Shown in pieces: positions 22,542-34,345 of a DNA stretch of 64,000 bases (the first letter of the stretch is position 1; each line of letters begins with the position of its first letter). The DNA lies in NCBI GenBank assembly GCA_001465935.1, contig LNKV01000062.1, positions 62,001 to 126,000 of the forward strand, written 5' to 3'. Position numbers and translations under genes: made by a program. Below the pieces are notes generated by a model, which made no database searches, was not told the origin of the DNA, and worked only from the letters and a program-made list of their open reading frames with translations. Source of the stretch: Clarireedia homoeocarpa (lineage: Eukaryota > Ascomycota > Leotiomycetes > Helotiales > Rutstroemiaceae).

Positions 22542-25049
22542 ATGAAGTTTACTCACGGAGTCTGGTTCAACCAGGAAAATTGTAAAATTCACAATGCTGT
22601 AGAGGTCACAGATATCACTACGGCAAGCTCTGGCGAGATTCGAGCTCTCTGCACCATTCAGCATGTCGCACATCGAGGGGACACGTTAAACAAGCCGACG
22701 ATTACATTGCAAATTGCCGGCCCAGCGCCAGACATCATCTCCTGCAAAGCAGGGCATTTCCGAGGTGCCAAGAATACGGATCCACGATTCAATCTATTCC
22801 CAGATGTGGGCATGGAGGTTACCAAGACAGATGTGCAGATTGGAAAAGTTGAAGAGAAGAATGTCACATCTTTGAGTTGTGGTGCCCTTTCCGCCGAACT
22901 CAATGCCAGCCCAAAGCAGTTCAATCTGGCATACAGGTCCTCGCACACCGGCAGGCTCTTGACAGAATTGGCCTTCGAGAGCGTTCAATATATTATTGCG
23001 CCACCCGAGCATGGTATACCTCTACCTCTCAGGGCATCGACTGCTATCGCTGACCCTTATTACCGTCGGCCCGACCAGAAAGGTAGATGCGCTTATATGA
23101 GCCTGTCTTTTGGCTTACAAGTTGGTGAATATGTGTATGGACTTGGTGAAAGGTTTGGTCCACTTGTAAAGAACGGCCAAGAGATTGACTTGTGGAACGA
23201 AGATGCGGGTACCTGTACTCCATATGGTACGTCTGATCACTATAGTCTTCTCAGCAAATTCGAATACGCTCACCAGCCTTACAGCGTACAAGAACGTTCC
23301 TTTCTACATGACGAACCGAGGTTATGGCGTGTTCTTCGACCATTCAGATCTGGTGTCTTTGGAAATACAGACTGAGAAGCTCGCAAAAGTCAACGTTGCT
23401 GTCCAAGGCGAAGAGATTCGTTGGTACATCATCCATGGCTCGACCCCTAAGGAGGTGAGAAATAGCGAATTGCAGCGCCCCCCTCATTCAGACTGCTTGT
23501 AAACCCAAGAAGCTAAAATTTCCATCAGATACTGCAGAGATACACGCTGCTCACAGGTCGCCCTGCCCTGCCGCCTCCATGGAGCTTTGGATTGTACCTT
23601 TCGACCTCGTTCCTGACCGATTATGACGAAAAAACAGTCACTGCACAATTAGACGGGATGGCAGAGCGCGGTATACCCATGTCCGTTCTGCATTTCGACT
23701 GCTTCTGGATGAAAGCTCATCAATGGACCGATTTCACCTTCGACCCGCAGTACTTTCCCGATGCCAAAGGCTTTCTTCGCCGTCTGCACGAGCGTGGACT
23801 CAAGGTCTGTGTTTGGATCAACGCATACATTGCACAAAATTCCGATGTGTTCGAAGACGCAATGGAGCATGGATATTTGATCAAGCGGCTCGACGGCTCG
23901 GTCTGGCAGAGCGACATCTGGCAAGCTGGTATGGGCATCGTCGACTTCACAAATCCGGACGCCCTCAACTGGTACCAGAAGCATCTCTTTCGTCTGCTCG
24001 ACATCGGAGTGGACAGCTTTAAGACGGACTTTGGCGAACGGATACCCTGGGAAGACGTCCAGTTTTTCAATGGCATGAACCCTCGAGCTGGTCACAACTA
24101 CTACTCGTATCTGTACAATAAAACCGTTTATGATGCGATTTCAAAGATGAGAGGAGCAGGCGAGGCGGTGCTGTTTGCTCGTGCCGCCACGGCCGGTGGA
24201 CAGCAGTTTCCCGTGCATTGGGGAGGAGACTGTGAGTGTACCTGGCCGGGAATGTCTCAGTCGCTTCATGGAGGCCTATCATTGGGCCTTAGTGGCTTTG
24301 GCTTTTGGTCTCACGACATCGGGGGCTTCATGTCGCAAGGCCAGGCACCAACAACACCCGAAGCGACGCTGTACAAGCGTTGGGTCCAATTCGGCATGCT
24401 CTCCTCCCACTCCAGACTCCACGGCTCGGCGACATACCGGGTACCATGGTTAATCGATGACGAGGCTAGCGACGTTCTGCGGAAGTTTACGCGGCTGAAG
24501 AACAAGCTGATGCCATACATCTACCTCAAAGCGATGGAGGCTCATAGCACGGGTATTCCCCTGCTCCGGGCCATGTTTCTGGAGTTTCCGCAAGACCGTA
24601 CTTGTCAGACCCTCGACAACCAATACATGCTTGGAGACAGCCTGCTGGTTGCGCCAATCTTTGATGATGAAGGAATAGTAGAGTATTACGTACCGGCAGG
24701 AAAGTGGAGAGGCTTACTAGACGGAAAGCTTCGCACCGGGCCAGCCTGGGTTACCGAACAGTTCGATAACCTGCACCTCCCGGTCCTGCTCCGAGAAGAT
24801 CGAGCGCTCCTTGTCGGCAAAGAAGAACGACCAGACTATGACTGGGCGTCTTCGCTAACCCAGGTTGTCATCGGTGAGGTCACTCAGAAATTGCTAGAAG
24901 TTGACGTGCCGAGTAGTCAGAAGCTGGGCGACGTAGCGTGCCGTGTGAAGATTAAGATTGATGATATTAAACAAAAAGCTGGCAGTGTCATCGACGGTGT
25001 GCGAGGCTTTATAGAAGTGAAATTCTTAACCGAGTCATCTCATCTATAA
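22542..25049 (+). CDS. GH31 glycosidase, alpha-xylosidase-like, intracellular
   Basis: Exons 22542-23226, 23285-23454 and 23529-25049 encode 791 aa. Splicing restores CTPYAYKNVPFYMT and TPKEILQRYTLLTGRP. The protein begins MKFTHGVWF with no signal peptide, so it should be cytosolic. The N-terminal beta-sandwich contains GEYVYGLGERFGPLVKNG. The catalytic (beta/alpha)8 barrel follows, with nucleophile Asp in SFKTDFGERIP and acid/base Asp in HWGGDCECTW. Both match the YicI/XylS alpha-xylosidase branch of GH31 rather than secreted alpha-glucosidases. Such enzymes remove non-reducing alpha-xylosyl units, for example from isoprimeverose derived from xyloglucan. The transporter upstream and the secreted beta-helix protein complete a plausible depolymerise-import-cleave route. 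Confidence 0.93.
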
Positions 25050-27709
25050 TAGAAAAGCCTCTAAAATCCAAAAGTCATTCCCATACTATATATACTTCAA
25101 TTGTGACGACTGCGTTCCATTGAGCTCAAATGAAGGGGCCCAATAATGGTTTAAAATCGATCTTAGAATTATAAGCTAATAAATAATCACGCTGCGCACA
25201 TTCACATTCAATTTTGGCTTCGAAAATCAATAACAAAACAATCTCAGAAAGTGAAATGTTCAAAATCTTTTACTTAAAACCATAATTATTTGAGGTTAAT
25301 TCCTCTCGCAAGATTATATCATCCTTCGTTTTTATATATACTGTATCTCGCGTGACAGGGGGCTTTATCCGCGATTATTCCAGTACTCAAACTCTCCAGC
25401 ACAACATCACCACCTCGCCACACGTGCTACAATCTTACCTCCTGTCATCACATCTTTAGAAGTCCTGAACATCAATCCGAAAGTTGAAATTTATATTACC
25501 CTTTGTAGGAATACCCTTAATACAGAAGAGCTAGGTTATGTAGGTAGCTTAGATCTCCCACATAATTAAAGGAATTAGATGTAATTAAATCGGTATATAT
25601 ATCCCCTTGACTAATACGGTAGTTCCAGTAGTTGACGTCGAACCAACAGGAACATAGGTAGCGGGAAGAGTAACTTAGGAAGTAGGCTGTAGGAGGATAA
25701 CTGAGAGAAAAGACGGGAGAGAGGATGTGGAGTGACTGTTTTTGAGCAGAAAATCGATTGTTTGTTTGAGAAGCTCAACGATAGATGGATAATGACTAGT
25801 TCAAGAGAAGGGTTGGGGGGAGGTAAAGATTTTTTATACAAGATGTGTATCATGATCCGAATAAGCCCAGCTATATCTTACGGTAAGTGCAAATCTCCAA
25901 TACGCTCGAGAATATCTCTCTAGCGCAGAAAAAGCAATCCAATTTGAGGCAATGTATTAGAGCTGATTGTTGTTGTCAACCCGATATTCTAGAGAGTCCG
26001 AGACACTGTTATGTTTCCATTATTTAAACAGTTCATTCATGTGCAGTAAGCAAGGTCGAGATCTTAACCATTCATAACTTGATTCATAGCAGTGCGAGAT
26101 GGTTCACTTACCAAGAACTCTCTGAGAGCTATCAATCAGTGCTATAAAACTTCTTCCATTCATAGCTAGGTTGAAGACGTGATGGAGCTGAGATATTGAT
26201 CAGACTACTGGCTCTCACTGGCTCTACAGAGAACCCAAACTAACCCAGGTTGAGTTGATCTTGTTATTGATCATTGCTTGGCTGATATGTTTGGCATTGG
26301 AATTGACCTTCTCTTGAGTCCTTACTGTGAGGCATTTTCCATCCCTGTAGGCATGATGATATCGTCTGTCATTCTTGAAAGTGTTAAATCGTTAGAACTA
26401 CGAATGATGGAAAGTGTATGGTCCGCATACTTACTTCTTGCCTGACACAAAGGTGGTTGACTTCAGTTACTGCCGGATAGAGAGCTAATATCATACCTGT
26501 ATTTGGTGATGCCAGATGTTAATGATGTTTTGCTTGTATGGCTACTGCATACTCATTAGATCAGTATCATCGAATTCATGGAAGCTACATACGATTCAGG
26601 TCCTCCGAATGCTAAATCATTTTCAAGCCCATTTTCATCCTGATACAGTAAGCTTCAACGCGGTAGAAGACCTGACATGTGTTTACATCAGCCTCGATCA
26701 AGTTCTGTTGAGAACTTGGCTGCGGCGATGGTGGATCTTGGACCCCGCCAGTCTCCTGAGATGTAGTCATGGCGCATACGATAGCCATCAAGAAGATCAA
26801 GAAAAGCAAGCCCGTTCATTATAATCGCATATCCAAATAGGAAGCCATGCGGTAAAGCAGTGTTCGCATTCTTCAAACAAGCCTCTCATCGAAATATTGT
26901 ACAACCACATCTCTGTTCTCTATATTCCCCAACCGCTGCATTTCATTCCGATACCCAGAAGAAAATCTCTAATATTAATGTTTGACAGCAGTACTGAGTT
27001 CCGAATTCAAGTCCAATACATACTAAACCTAAGAGAGCGGGAGCCATTTTGCTCGGATTGTGTTCGCCAGAGTGCCACACAACATGCACAGAGCCGAGCG
27101 TACTAATCAGATTGTATTATGAGTGTTAGGCGATCAGACTTTGGCTTCGGGTTATTTCATTAACACATCTGTCATCGCAAGCGGTGAAGTTGGATCGATC
27201 AAGCTACAGCTGTGCGGGGGTAGGAAAGCAGATTTGGACAACACGATTTCTCAAGAGTGACCTACACCGTTCTGCACACTTCTGCAAAAAAAAGAAAAAG
27301 AAAAAAAAAGAAAGTGATATTATGGGTGGCCGATGGATAAAATGCGATGCAACATTCAGCCATAATATGGAAGTAAACGTCTCGTGCCAACCACATGGAA
27401 AACTTCCGATGAAAATGACTAGGTCGAAGGGAAAGAAAATATATGAACCTCATGGGTAGTTCCGCAATCTCAACGTGAAGACCTATCACTAATACCTGAT
27501 TAGAATTTCTTGAGTTGCATCGATTATCTTCAGCGTGTCAGTTTGTCACATCTTACCGTTTCCAAGAGATCTTAGATATGATGTGGCCGTGAAATAAATT
27601 CCCCAAAAGGTTACAAATCCATTTGTATACTTGACTGGGTATCATGTAGGTTACGGGACTCCCGAACGCCGCGCTCAGTATGCCATTAGATTGCTCCAGC
27701 AAGCCTAAT
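25050..27709. other. Long intergenic region, no gene seen
   Basis: These 2.7 kb contain only short frames without family features on both strands. There is an A-rich tract at 27284-27314. Moderately AT-rich patches occur near 25140-25330. I cannot exclude a non-coding RNA or a small, multi-intron gene around 26.3-26.9 kb. Confidence 0.5.
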
Positions 27710-28579
27710 TTATGCAAGAACTCTAACAAATCCATAGGTAAGACTGAGAAGAAATCCTGTGACAACAGCAAGCTGCCTTCTCGATGACCATATCCCAGGC
27801 TCTCTCATTGCCCATGCAATACAACCAAGTGGCCATACGAATCCCATGATGTTTCCCCACAATAGGTCATCCAGCCCGCCACCCATGCCTTCATCTCCAA
27901 AATCAAACCCACCATCAGCTCCGCCTGTTCCATTTCCCGCATTGCTATCTATCCAAGAGTCTTCCATTCGCATTAGGGTATTAGGAGATGGCATGGTGTC
28001 TGGAGTATGTATGTTTTCTTGAATTGATCGAAACTGAAGTCGTAACTGATTGACTTCAGCTGGCGAGAAGCCTGCAGTGAGAAATCGGTCGAAGCCACGA
28101 GGCGCAACGGTTGTACTTGCAGTCGGTGTACTAATGCTTGTAGAAGCGCCATCGCCTCTTGTATCTTGTACTGTTGCAGTAGGTACTTTCGTGGCCGCTA
28201 GTGCCTCCGCGGCAAGTTCAGAAGGACTAAGAATGTCATCGCCAATAGAACAATTTATATACACTCTCGCTGGTGGTGGCTCAACATCTTTCCCCTTGCC
28301 TTTTGTATCTGTAGCTCGAGGAGGTGGTGTAGGAACCTTCAGAATGGTTGATAGGAAGTCATTATCTCGTATGAACTTCCCCGCGTATATAAATCGATAA
28401 GGGCGCTGCGATGCTGGTGGTTCGAGCTTCGATCGTACAAGATGCTTCAACCCCACACCAGTGAGATTGTTCTGCGCGGGGACGTCCAAATGAAGATCCG
28501 GTATTGACTCGGCGAAACGGATAGTGATATGGAGGGGCCTTGATGATATAGAAGCTTTTGGAATAAGATTAGAAGTCAT
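27710..28579 (-). CDS. dsc3: DSC E3 ubiquitin ligase complex subunit 3 (Dsc3-like)
   Basis: A single-exon gene of 289 aa. The N-terminal third is a ubiquitin-like fold typical of Dsc3 (HITIRFAESIPDLHLDV...LVRSKLEPP..RPYRFIYAGKFIRDND). A Ser/Thr/Pro-rich linker follows. The C-terminal domain starts GFDRFLTAGFSPAEVNQLRLQF, has an acidic-Gly stretch and ends in two membrane segments (LLWGNIMGFVWPLGCIAWAM and QLAVVTGFLLSLTYGFVRVL). The Dsc complex sits in Golgi/ER membranes. It ubiquitinates substrates such as the SREBP precursor in yeasts and fungi and is needed for hypoxia adaptation. The gene is divergent from the aminotransferase gene. Confidence 0.87.
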   Translation of the reverse strand: MTSNLIPKASISSRPLHITIRFAESIPDLHLDVPAQNNLTGVGLKHLVRSKLEPPASQRPYRFIYAGKFIRDNDFLSTILKVPTPPPRATDTKGKGKDVEPPPARVYINCSIGDDILSPSELAAEALAATKVPTATVQDTRGDGASTSISTPTASTTVAPRGFDRFLTAGFSPAEVNQLRLQFRSIQENIHTPDTMPSPNTLMRMEDSWIDSNAGNGTGGADGGFDFGDEGMGGGLDDLLWGNIMGFVWPLGCIAWAMREPGIWSSRRQLAVVTGFLLSLTYGFVRVLA

Positions 28580-29002
28580 CGAGCTTTCGCAAATTAGAAC
28601 TTTGGAGCAATGTCAAGCCGATATCGAGAGAACACCAAGGGCAGCCCCATATATATATATATTTCTGAAGATTTATTTGGTATTGAAGAGCGTGCGCGCG
28701 ATAGAGCACAGGCCGTGCGAGTTGTTGTCGTCGTCGATGTCTGTTGACATTGTCCTGCAAAATAAACTCCAAAAAGACCTGGGGCTTGACACAGCTCAAA
28801 AGTTAGGTTTCGGTCACGGTATTACGATACCCCGGACGCCGGTAACCCCACCAAAATTAAGTTTGGGCTTGGCTTCGTGGTGTGCCGATGACGGATTGTG
28901 ACACCATCGTGGAGACTTGCGAATGTCAACAAATTTTTTGTCTGGTCTCAGACGCCTTTACTTCTCTGTTTCTTACAGCGCTTCTCTGTGCTCCAAGTAT
29001 TC
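28580..29002. promoter_or_regulatory. Divergent promoter region dsc3 / aminotransferase
   Basis: These 423 bp separate two divergent start codons and must hold both promoters. A (TA)n run near 28652-28662 is the only evident structure. No specific binding site is claimed. Confidence 0.5.
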
Positions 29003-30550
29003 ATGACATTTAGAAGTCCTGCCAGGAGTATTGCCTTGTCACAGTCATTCTCGAGGCACTTTATCAAGACCTCATCAGCTCTGATCACCGTCCCAAGACC
29101 CCGCTTCTTTCATCCCACCATGAGTAATAAGGGCAAACTCCAGCCAGCTGCACGGGTTGCGGCAAGGAAGCAAGATGTGTGGTACGTGCAAATTCTTTGA
29201 AAATTCGGCGCTTTGTGTAGAAAAACGCCCCGTGTCTTACCAGCGAGCACAGATGTTTGCTACATGTCCTGACAAGATGCTTTCCATAGGTCGATCGTCA
29301 ATGAAGCGGCAGCAGCTTCACCAAAGCAACCGATTGTTAACATGGGGCAAGGTTTCTTCGGATACAACCCACCTCAATTTATTTTGAATGCCGCCAAAGC
29401 TGCCCTTGACAAAGTTGATTGCAATCAATATTCACCTACGAAAGGTCGACCACGATTGAAGCAAGCAATCGCAGATTCATACTCACCCTTATGGGGCAGG
29501 AAGCTGAATCCGGAGACAGAGGTTACAATTACAACTGGTGCAAATGAAGGTTAGTAAGGGAAACAGCAGGCAAAGCTATAGCTTACACATTCAGGAATGC
29601 TCAGCGCGTTTATGGCTTTCATCGAGGAGGGGGATGAAGTAATTATATTCGAGCCATTTTTCGACCAATACATCTCAAATATCGAAATGCCGGGAGGAAA
29701 GATTCGTTACGTACCTTTGCACCCGCCCAAGAATGGAGCTATACAGGATTCATCGGCCAGTGAATGGACAATAGATTTCGCTGAGCTGGAGGCTGCAATT
29801 ACTCCCAAGACCAAAATGATTGTGCTCAACACACCACACAACCCGGTTGGAAAAGTGTTTTCTAAGGAGGAATTGCTGAAAATAGGAGAACTCTGCGTCA
29901 AGAACGAAATCATCATCCTCTCCGATGAAGTATATGACAGATTATACTATGTGCCATTTACACGAGTAGCGACATTATCTCCAGAAATTGAGAGATTAAC
30001 ACTCACTGTCGGCTCTGCAGGCAAGAACTTCTATGCAACTGGCTGGCGTGTCGGATGGTTAATCGGACCTCCACACCTGATACAATACGTATCTGCCGCG
30101 CATACCAGAATCTGCTATTCTTCAGTATCTCCTTTACAAGAAGCAGCAGCAGTTGGATTCGAGGAAGCCGATGCAAATAACTTTTGGGAGACTGCAGTGA
30201 AGGAAATGAAGGGTAAGATGGATCTGTTCAATGAAATCTGGAAAGAGCTCAATCTCCCATACTCCGACCCAGAAGGTGGTTATTTCGTGTTAGTAAACAT
30301 GAAGAAGGTCAAGATTCCGTCAGACTATCCATTCCCAGATCATGTTAAGAACCGTCCAAGAGATTTCAAGTTGAGTTGGTTCTTGATTCATGAAGTTGGT
30401 GTAGCTGCGATTCCTCCAACAGAGTTCTATACTGACGAAAATGCTCACATTGGTGAGGATTGGTTGCGGTTCGCTGTGTGCAAAGAGGACAGCGTCCTTG
30501 AATCTGCAAAGGAGAGATTAAGAGATTTGAAGAAGTACATTGATGCATAG
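29003..30550 (+). CDS. BNA3: Kynurenine/aromatic aminotransferase (PLP fold type I)
   Basis: Exons 29003-29181, 29290-29549 and 29595-30550 encode 464 aa. Introns restore QDVWSIVNEAAAASPK and TTGANEGMLSAF. The first 39 residues (MTFRSPARSIALSQSFSRHF...) are basic, Ser-rich and acid-free, a good mitochondrial presequence. A second in-frame ATG at 29120 (MSNKGKLQPAARV) would give a cytosolic form. The PLP-dependent domain has MGQGFFGYNPP, NTPHNPVGKVFS, SDEVYDRLYY and the Schiff-base lysine in GSAGKNFYATGWRVGW. The closest known family is the kynurenine aminotransferase/glutamine transaminase K group (yeast Bna3), which makes kynurenic acid. Substrate specificity is not provable from sequence. 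Confidence 0.93.
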
Positions 30551-31016
30551 AACATTTAAGAAGAATATATTTGACATAGACTAGAGAGTTTCGACATGCA
30601 GTTCCTTTCGTTGATATTTTGTGAACACAGCACATTTGCGCAGGTCATGTGACCATCATTCATCGTCATCCATTTTAACTTCTATGTTGATCCCTAAATT
30701 CATCGATCCATGGAAAGGATTCCACAGCTAAGATCGCAGGATCAGTGGAGATGGACCCTTTTTCATGCTCTGCAGCCACTGGGGCGATTTATTACCCGCT
30801 TCCTTGTACGGTCTTGGGTCATCAATACGGCCGTGAACCAATAAAACTGGTGACATCAGTGATATTCAGTGACATCATGACAAGAATCAAAACATAATAT
30901 TATCTACTTTGAGGACTAGCATGGAGCTCGTATATAAGATCACTGCATGAACATAATCTTGAATTCAAACAAACAGAGTCTCATCAGTAAACTTTGAAAA
31001 TAATACCACAAGCAAG
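30551..31016. other. Intergenic region
   Basis: This holds the 3' flank of the aminotransferase and the promoter of the SDR gene. A TATATAA-like element near 30931 lies about 85 bp before the SDR start. There is no coding sequence. Confidence 0.5.
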
Positions 31017-32097
31017 ATGCAAGCAATCAAGAACACCCTCGCCGAGAACGTCACTGGCGCGTACGTTATTTCTTTCACAATACAATTCAAATTATATACT
31101 GATTTAATACAGGCATGGCCTTGCGAAGCCAGAGCATCAGTTCTCTCTAGAAGACTGCCCAGATCTCAGTGAGAAAGTAGCAGTCATTACTGGCGGAAGC
31201 GAAGGAATTGGATATGGTGCTGCTCATACCCTCCTCAAACACAACCTCGCCAAACTCTTCATTATCGGCATGTCACAAGAGGTTTTTGATGGTGCAAAAC
31301 AAGATATATCAGAAAAAATCTCTCCGGAAGCCGCTGGAAAAGTTACTTTCATCCAATGCGATCTTGCCGACTGGCCAGCCGTCACCAAAGCCGCCAAGCA
31401 AATCACCGACAGCACCGACCGACTCGACATTCTCCTGAACAATGCCGGTCGTGGCGTCATGACTTTCCAACTTACCGAATACGGAGTCGATAGACATATG
31501 GCTATCACTCACTTCGGCCACGTTATCCTCACAAGTCATCTTTTGCCACTGTTGAAGAGGACATCCGAGAAAGGAAACACTGTCCGCATAGTCATTCAAG
31601 CATCGAATCTCCACCAAGGTGCTCCCAGCGATGTTAAATTCGAGAGCGTGGAGGAGCTGAACACCGACTACGGACCAAACCCGCAATACGGCCGATCAAA
31701 ACTCGCCGTGATGCTCTATGCACGCTGGCTGAACAAGCATCTTTCAAAAGACTACCCCAATATCCTCGTCAACTGCACACATCCCGGCTTCGTCGAAACC
31801 AAGATGTCGGTCGCAGATATTCACGAGCCGTACCCGGTCATGGGCTACGCCAACTCGGTGTTGCTGAATCCGCTGAAGAAGGATCAGTGGGAGGGATGCG
31901 TGAGTATCGTGTATGCGGGTGTGGCTGCTGACAAGGGCGGGCAGTATATCTGTCCGCCTGCGATTCCGGAGCCGGGGACCGCGCAGTCACAGGATGAGGA
32001 GTTGGGCGAGCGGTTGATGAAGTTAACGGAGAAGGTTATTAAGGAGAAGATGCCGGCGGGGGCGGTGAATGAGGAGCTTTCAACAAAGTTTTATTAG
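31017..32097 (+). CDS. Short-chain dehydrogenase/reductase (retinol-dehydrogenase-like)
   Basis: Exons 31017-31060 and 31113-32097 encode 342 aa. The Rossmann NAD(P)-binding motif is TGGSEGIG at about residue 40, followed by NNAG and a catalytic YGRSK (YxxxK) with an upstream Ser in VIQASNLHQ. A C-terminal extension of about 70 residues (AGVAADKGGQYICPP...) is typical of fungal SDRs related to WW-oxidoreductases and retinol dehydrogenases. Substrate is unknown. The gene is convergent with the rhodanese gene, with 120 bp between stops. GC3 rises in its 3' half. Confidence 0.92.
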
Positions 32098-32217
32098 ATA
32101 ATGGTGGTGGATGATGATGATGGTGTTGGTGATGAAACTGTATTATAGATACTAGCTTAGATACCTACCTATTAATAGTCATGAATGATGACAAGAGAAG
32201 GAATATATTACGAGCTT

Positions 32218-33564
32218 CTAACATATCATTTTGCTAATCTGGATATTTATACTGTCTATGTTGTTCCTGTGCCTGTTCTTCCTCCCTTTTGGCGTCTTAA
32301 CCTGAACGCTCTTCATCCCATGTGGTCCCCATAATCCCAATTCGCGTTCTCTTTCGCAAGCGCAAATCGCTCGCTTGCCTTTTTCGTTCACCTCCCCGCA
32401 ATCTTCGCAGCACTTTACATCTTTACATTCCTCACAGACAACTAATACCAATTCGCATCCCTCCATCATACATTTCCACAACCTATCTTCCGCTTTTCCA
32501 CACCCATGACACATAGCCACCTTTTCACTTTCCCCCATCTCATCCTCCTCTCCCAAACCAAAATTCAAACCCAACGACCCCCTCCCATCAAAAACATACT
32601 CCCTTCCCCGCCACAAACACTCCTCTTTCCTCCTCCTCCCCGACCTGACCTCCTCCTCAAACCAAGCCATATACCCCGATATCCCGCCCTTGAGTGTAAA
32701 AATCCTATCCCCAGGTTTCTGCTCCGCAATCCAGCGTGTAGCCTTCTCGCACCTGATACCGCCTGTGCAGTACGAATAGATGGTTTTAGGCGCCTCGTCT
32801 ATTGATGTCATCATGTGTTTTTTGACAAAGGCGGGGAATTGGGAGAAGCGGCGGATTTGGGGTTTGAGGGTGGGGATTTGAGGAGTAGAGGAGAATGATG
32901 AGGACGAGGATGAGGACGATGAGGGAGAGAAAAAGCCGATGCGAGATTCGTAGTGGTTGCGGATGTCGAGGAGGAGAGTTTGCTTTGGGTTTTCTCCTTC
33001 CTCAAGATGGGAATTGGAAGTGACGATGGCATTGTGGAATTCTTCTGGACTGAGATAAACTACCGAATTCCAGTTCTTTGGGGTGTAATTTGTGAGGCCT
33101 AGGGGTGTGATTTCGTCCGTGATGCGGATATTGAGGTATGGGAACACGCATGCGCAGCCGGGAGTTGGTTTGAAGAACTGTTTGGTTTCTTCTGCATTTC
33201 CATCGGCCGAAAGAGAAAGTCCGGTAAATGACCAGTGTGATATACATGCTGCGATGTAGCGGTTTATGGAGGAGGTTGAGCCCGCGACGGTTATGTTGAA
33301 CCCTTCCTTTGCGATACGGATTTTGCCTGTGAGGGCGAGACTCTCGCAGGTAGACTTTTGGAAGTCGTGGAGGGATTGGAGGGTGTATGGGTTGTTGGGA
33401 TCCGATGTAGTTGGTGATGTGACTGCGGAGTAGGGTGCGGGGAGAGCTGGAGGCGAGGTGAAATAGCGGTAGAAGAGGAGGACAACACCAGGCTCGTAGG
33501 ATGAATCATCAAGTGGAAGGGATGCAGAACAAGCGCAGGTATAGGTTAAAGGATCGGAAGGCAT
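32218..33564 (-). CDS. Rhodanese-domain protein, TrhO/TSTD2-like
   Basis: A single-exon frame of 448 aa from MPSDPLTYTC; an in-frame ATG 87 bp upstream (33651) could add 29 residues. The N-terminal acylphosphatase-like domain (FQKSTCESLALTGKIRIAKEG, NITVAGS) precedes a rhodanese domain with LLDIRNHYE and active-site loop CTGGIRCEKA, then a Cys-rich tail (CHGCG, CEECKDVKCCEDCG) that probably binds zinc. This order is that of bacterial TrhO (YceA, tRNA U34 5-hydroxylation) and of eukaryotic TSTD2. A poly-Ser tract of roughly 15 residues is inserted before the active site. A role in tRNA modification is an inference from family. Confidence 0.9.
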   Translation of the reverse strand: MPSDPLTYTCACSASLPLDDSSYEPGVVLLFYRYFTSPPALPAPYSAVTSPTTSDPNNPYTLQSLHDFQKSTCESLALTGKIRIAKEGFNITVAGSTSSINRYIAACISHWSFTGLSLSADGNAEETKQFFKPTPGCACVFPYLNIRITDEITPLGLTNYTPKNWNSVVYLSPEEFHNAIVTSNSHLEEGENPKQTLLLDIRNHYESRIGFFSPSSSSSSSSSFSSTPQIPTLKPQIRRFSQFPAFVKKHMMTSIDEAPKTIYSYCTGGIRCEKATRWIAEQKPGDRIFTLKGGISGYMAWFEEEVRSGRRRKEECLWRGREYVFDGRGSLGLNFGLGEEDEMGESEKVAMCHGCGKAEDRLWKCMMEGCELVLVVCEECKDVKCCEDCGEVNEKGKRAICACERERELGLWGPHGMKSVQVKTPKGRKNRHRNNIDSINIQISKMIC

Positions 33565-34345
33565 CTTAATGAGTTGATGAATTCGGTGAAATGTCCTGTG
33601 ATGGAGCTCAGCCCGATCACGTGAAAAAGCAAACTTGCAGTTTCTGCTCAATGACAGTCCTGTCGATTAAGCCTATTGTTTAATATTCAAACTGAGCAAT
33701 CAAACCTCGTTCCATTAAGTCGACTTCCATGTGCTGTTGCAATAGTACTTTCTTTTGTGTTTCTGGGAGCTGGCGATGAATACTCAACAGTGTTGAGATT
33801 TGGTGCTTAGTCATCCAGTTTAAGAAATTTCATCTCTACCTTCTCTGAACGACTCCAAATTCGAACTTTACACTGGGGGGATTAGATTAATATGTTTTAC
33901 GACCAATCCGAGCTCAGGACAGAAATTTTACATATTGAATAATCGTTTTTTGATACGGAGAAATACTCTGGTTCTAGAATTATTGTACAATTCTCCTTTA
34001 TATTCATTATGTGCAACAACAATCTAGAAGAAGATCTCACAATCTTCTGAAGAATGATTGATAGATAGCATTTGATGGCTCGTCATGCGTTTATCACATG
34101 ATAGTATTCTGATGTAATGACACTAAGAGTCACCTAGATAAAACATCTTCCGGGATTAAGATCCTCTTTTCGTACATACGAGGGGAAGAGGGGTCAAGGC
34201 CAACGCGGATGTACAGGGTGAGATCCGGGTTTGAAACAACTAGCTTAACTTAGTGTTCCCCATTCTCGCACTTCGAAGCTTGTTCGCTGAAACAACATTA
34301 AAAAAAAAGGCCAAAATACCTTCGTCTGAGTTGGTTCCAAACATC
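33565..34345. other. Intergenic region, divergent promoters
   Basis: This separates the divergent rhodanese and P450 genes. It is AT-rich with no coding frame of note. A run of A at 34300-34307 lies just upstream of the P450 start. Confidence 0.5.

Noticed and set aside
26516..26876. Possible membrane protein exons on either strand
   Set aside because: Short hydrophobic frames without supported splice sites or conserved motifs; left as intergenic.
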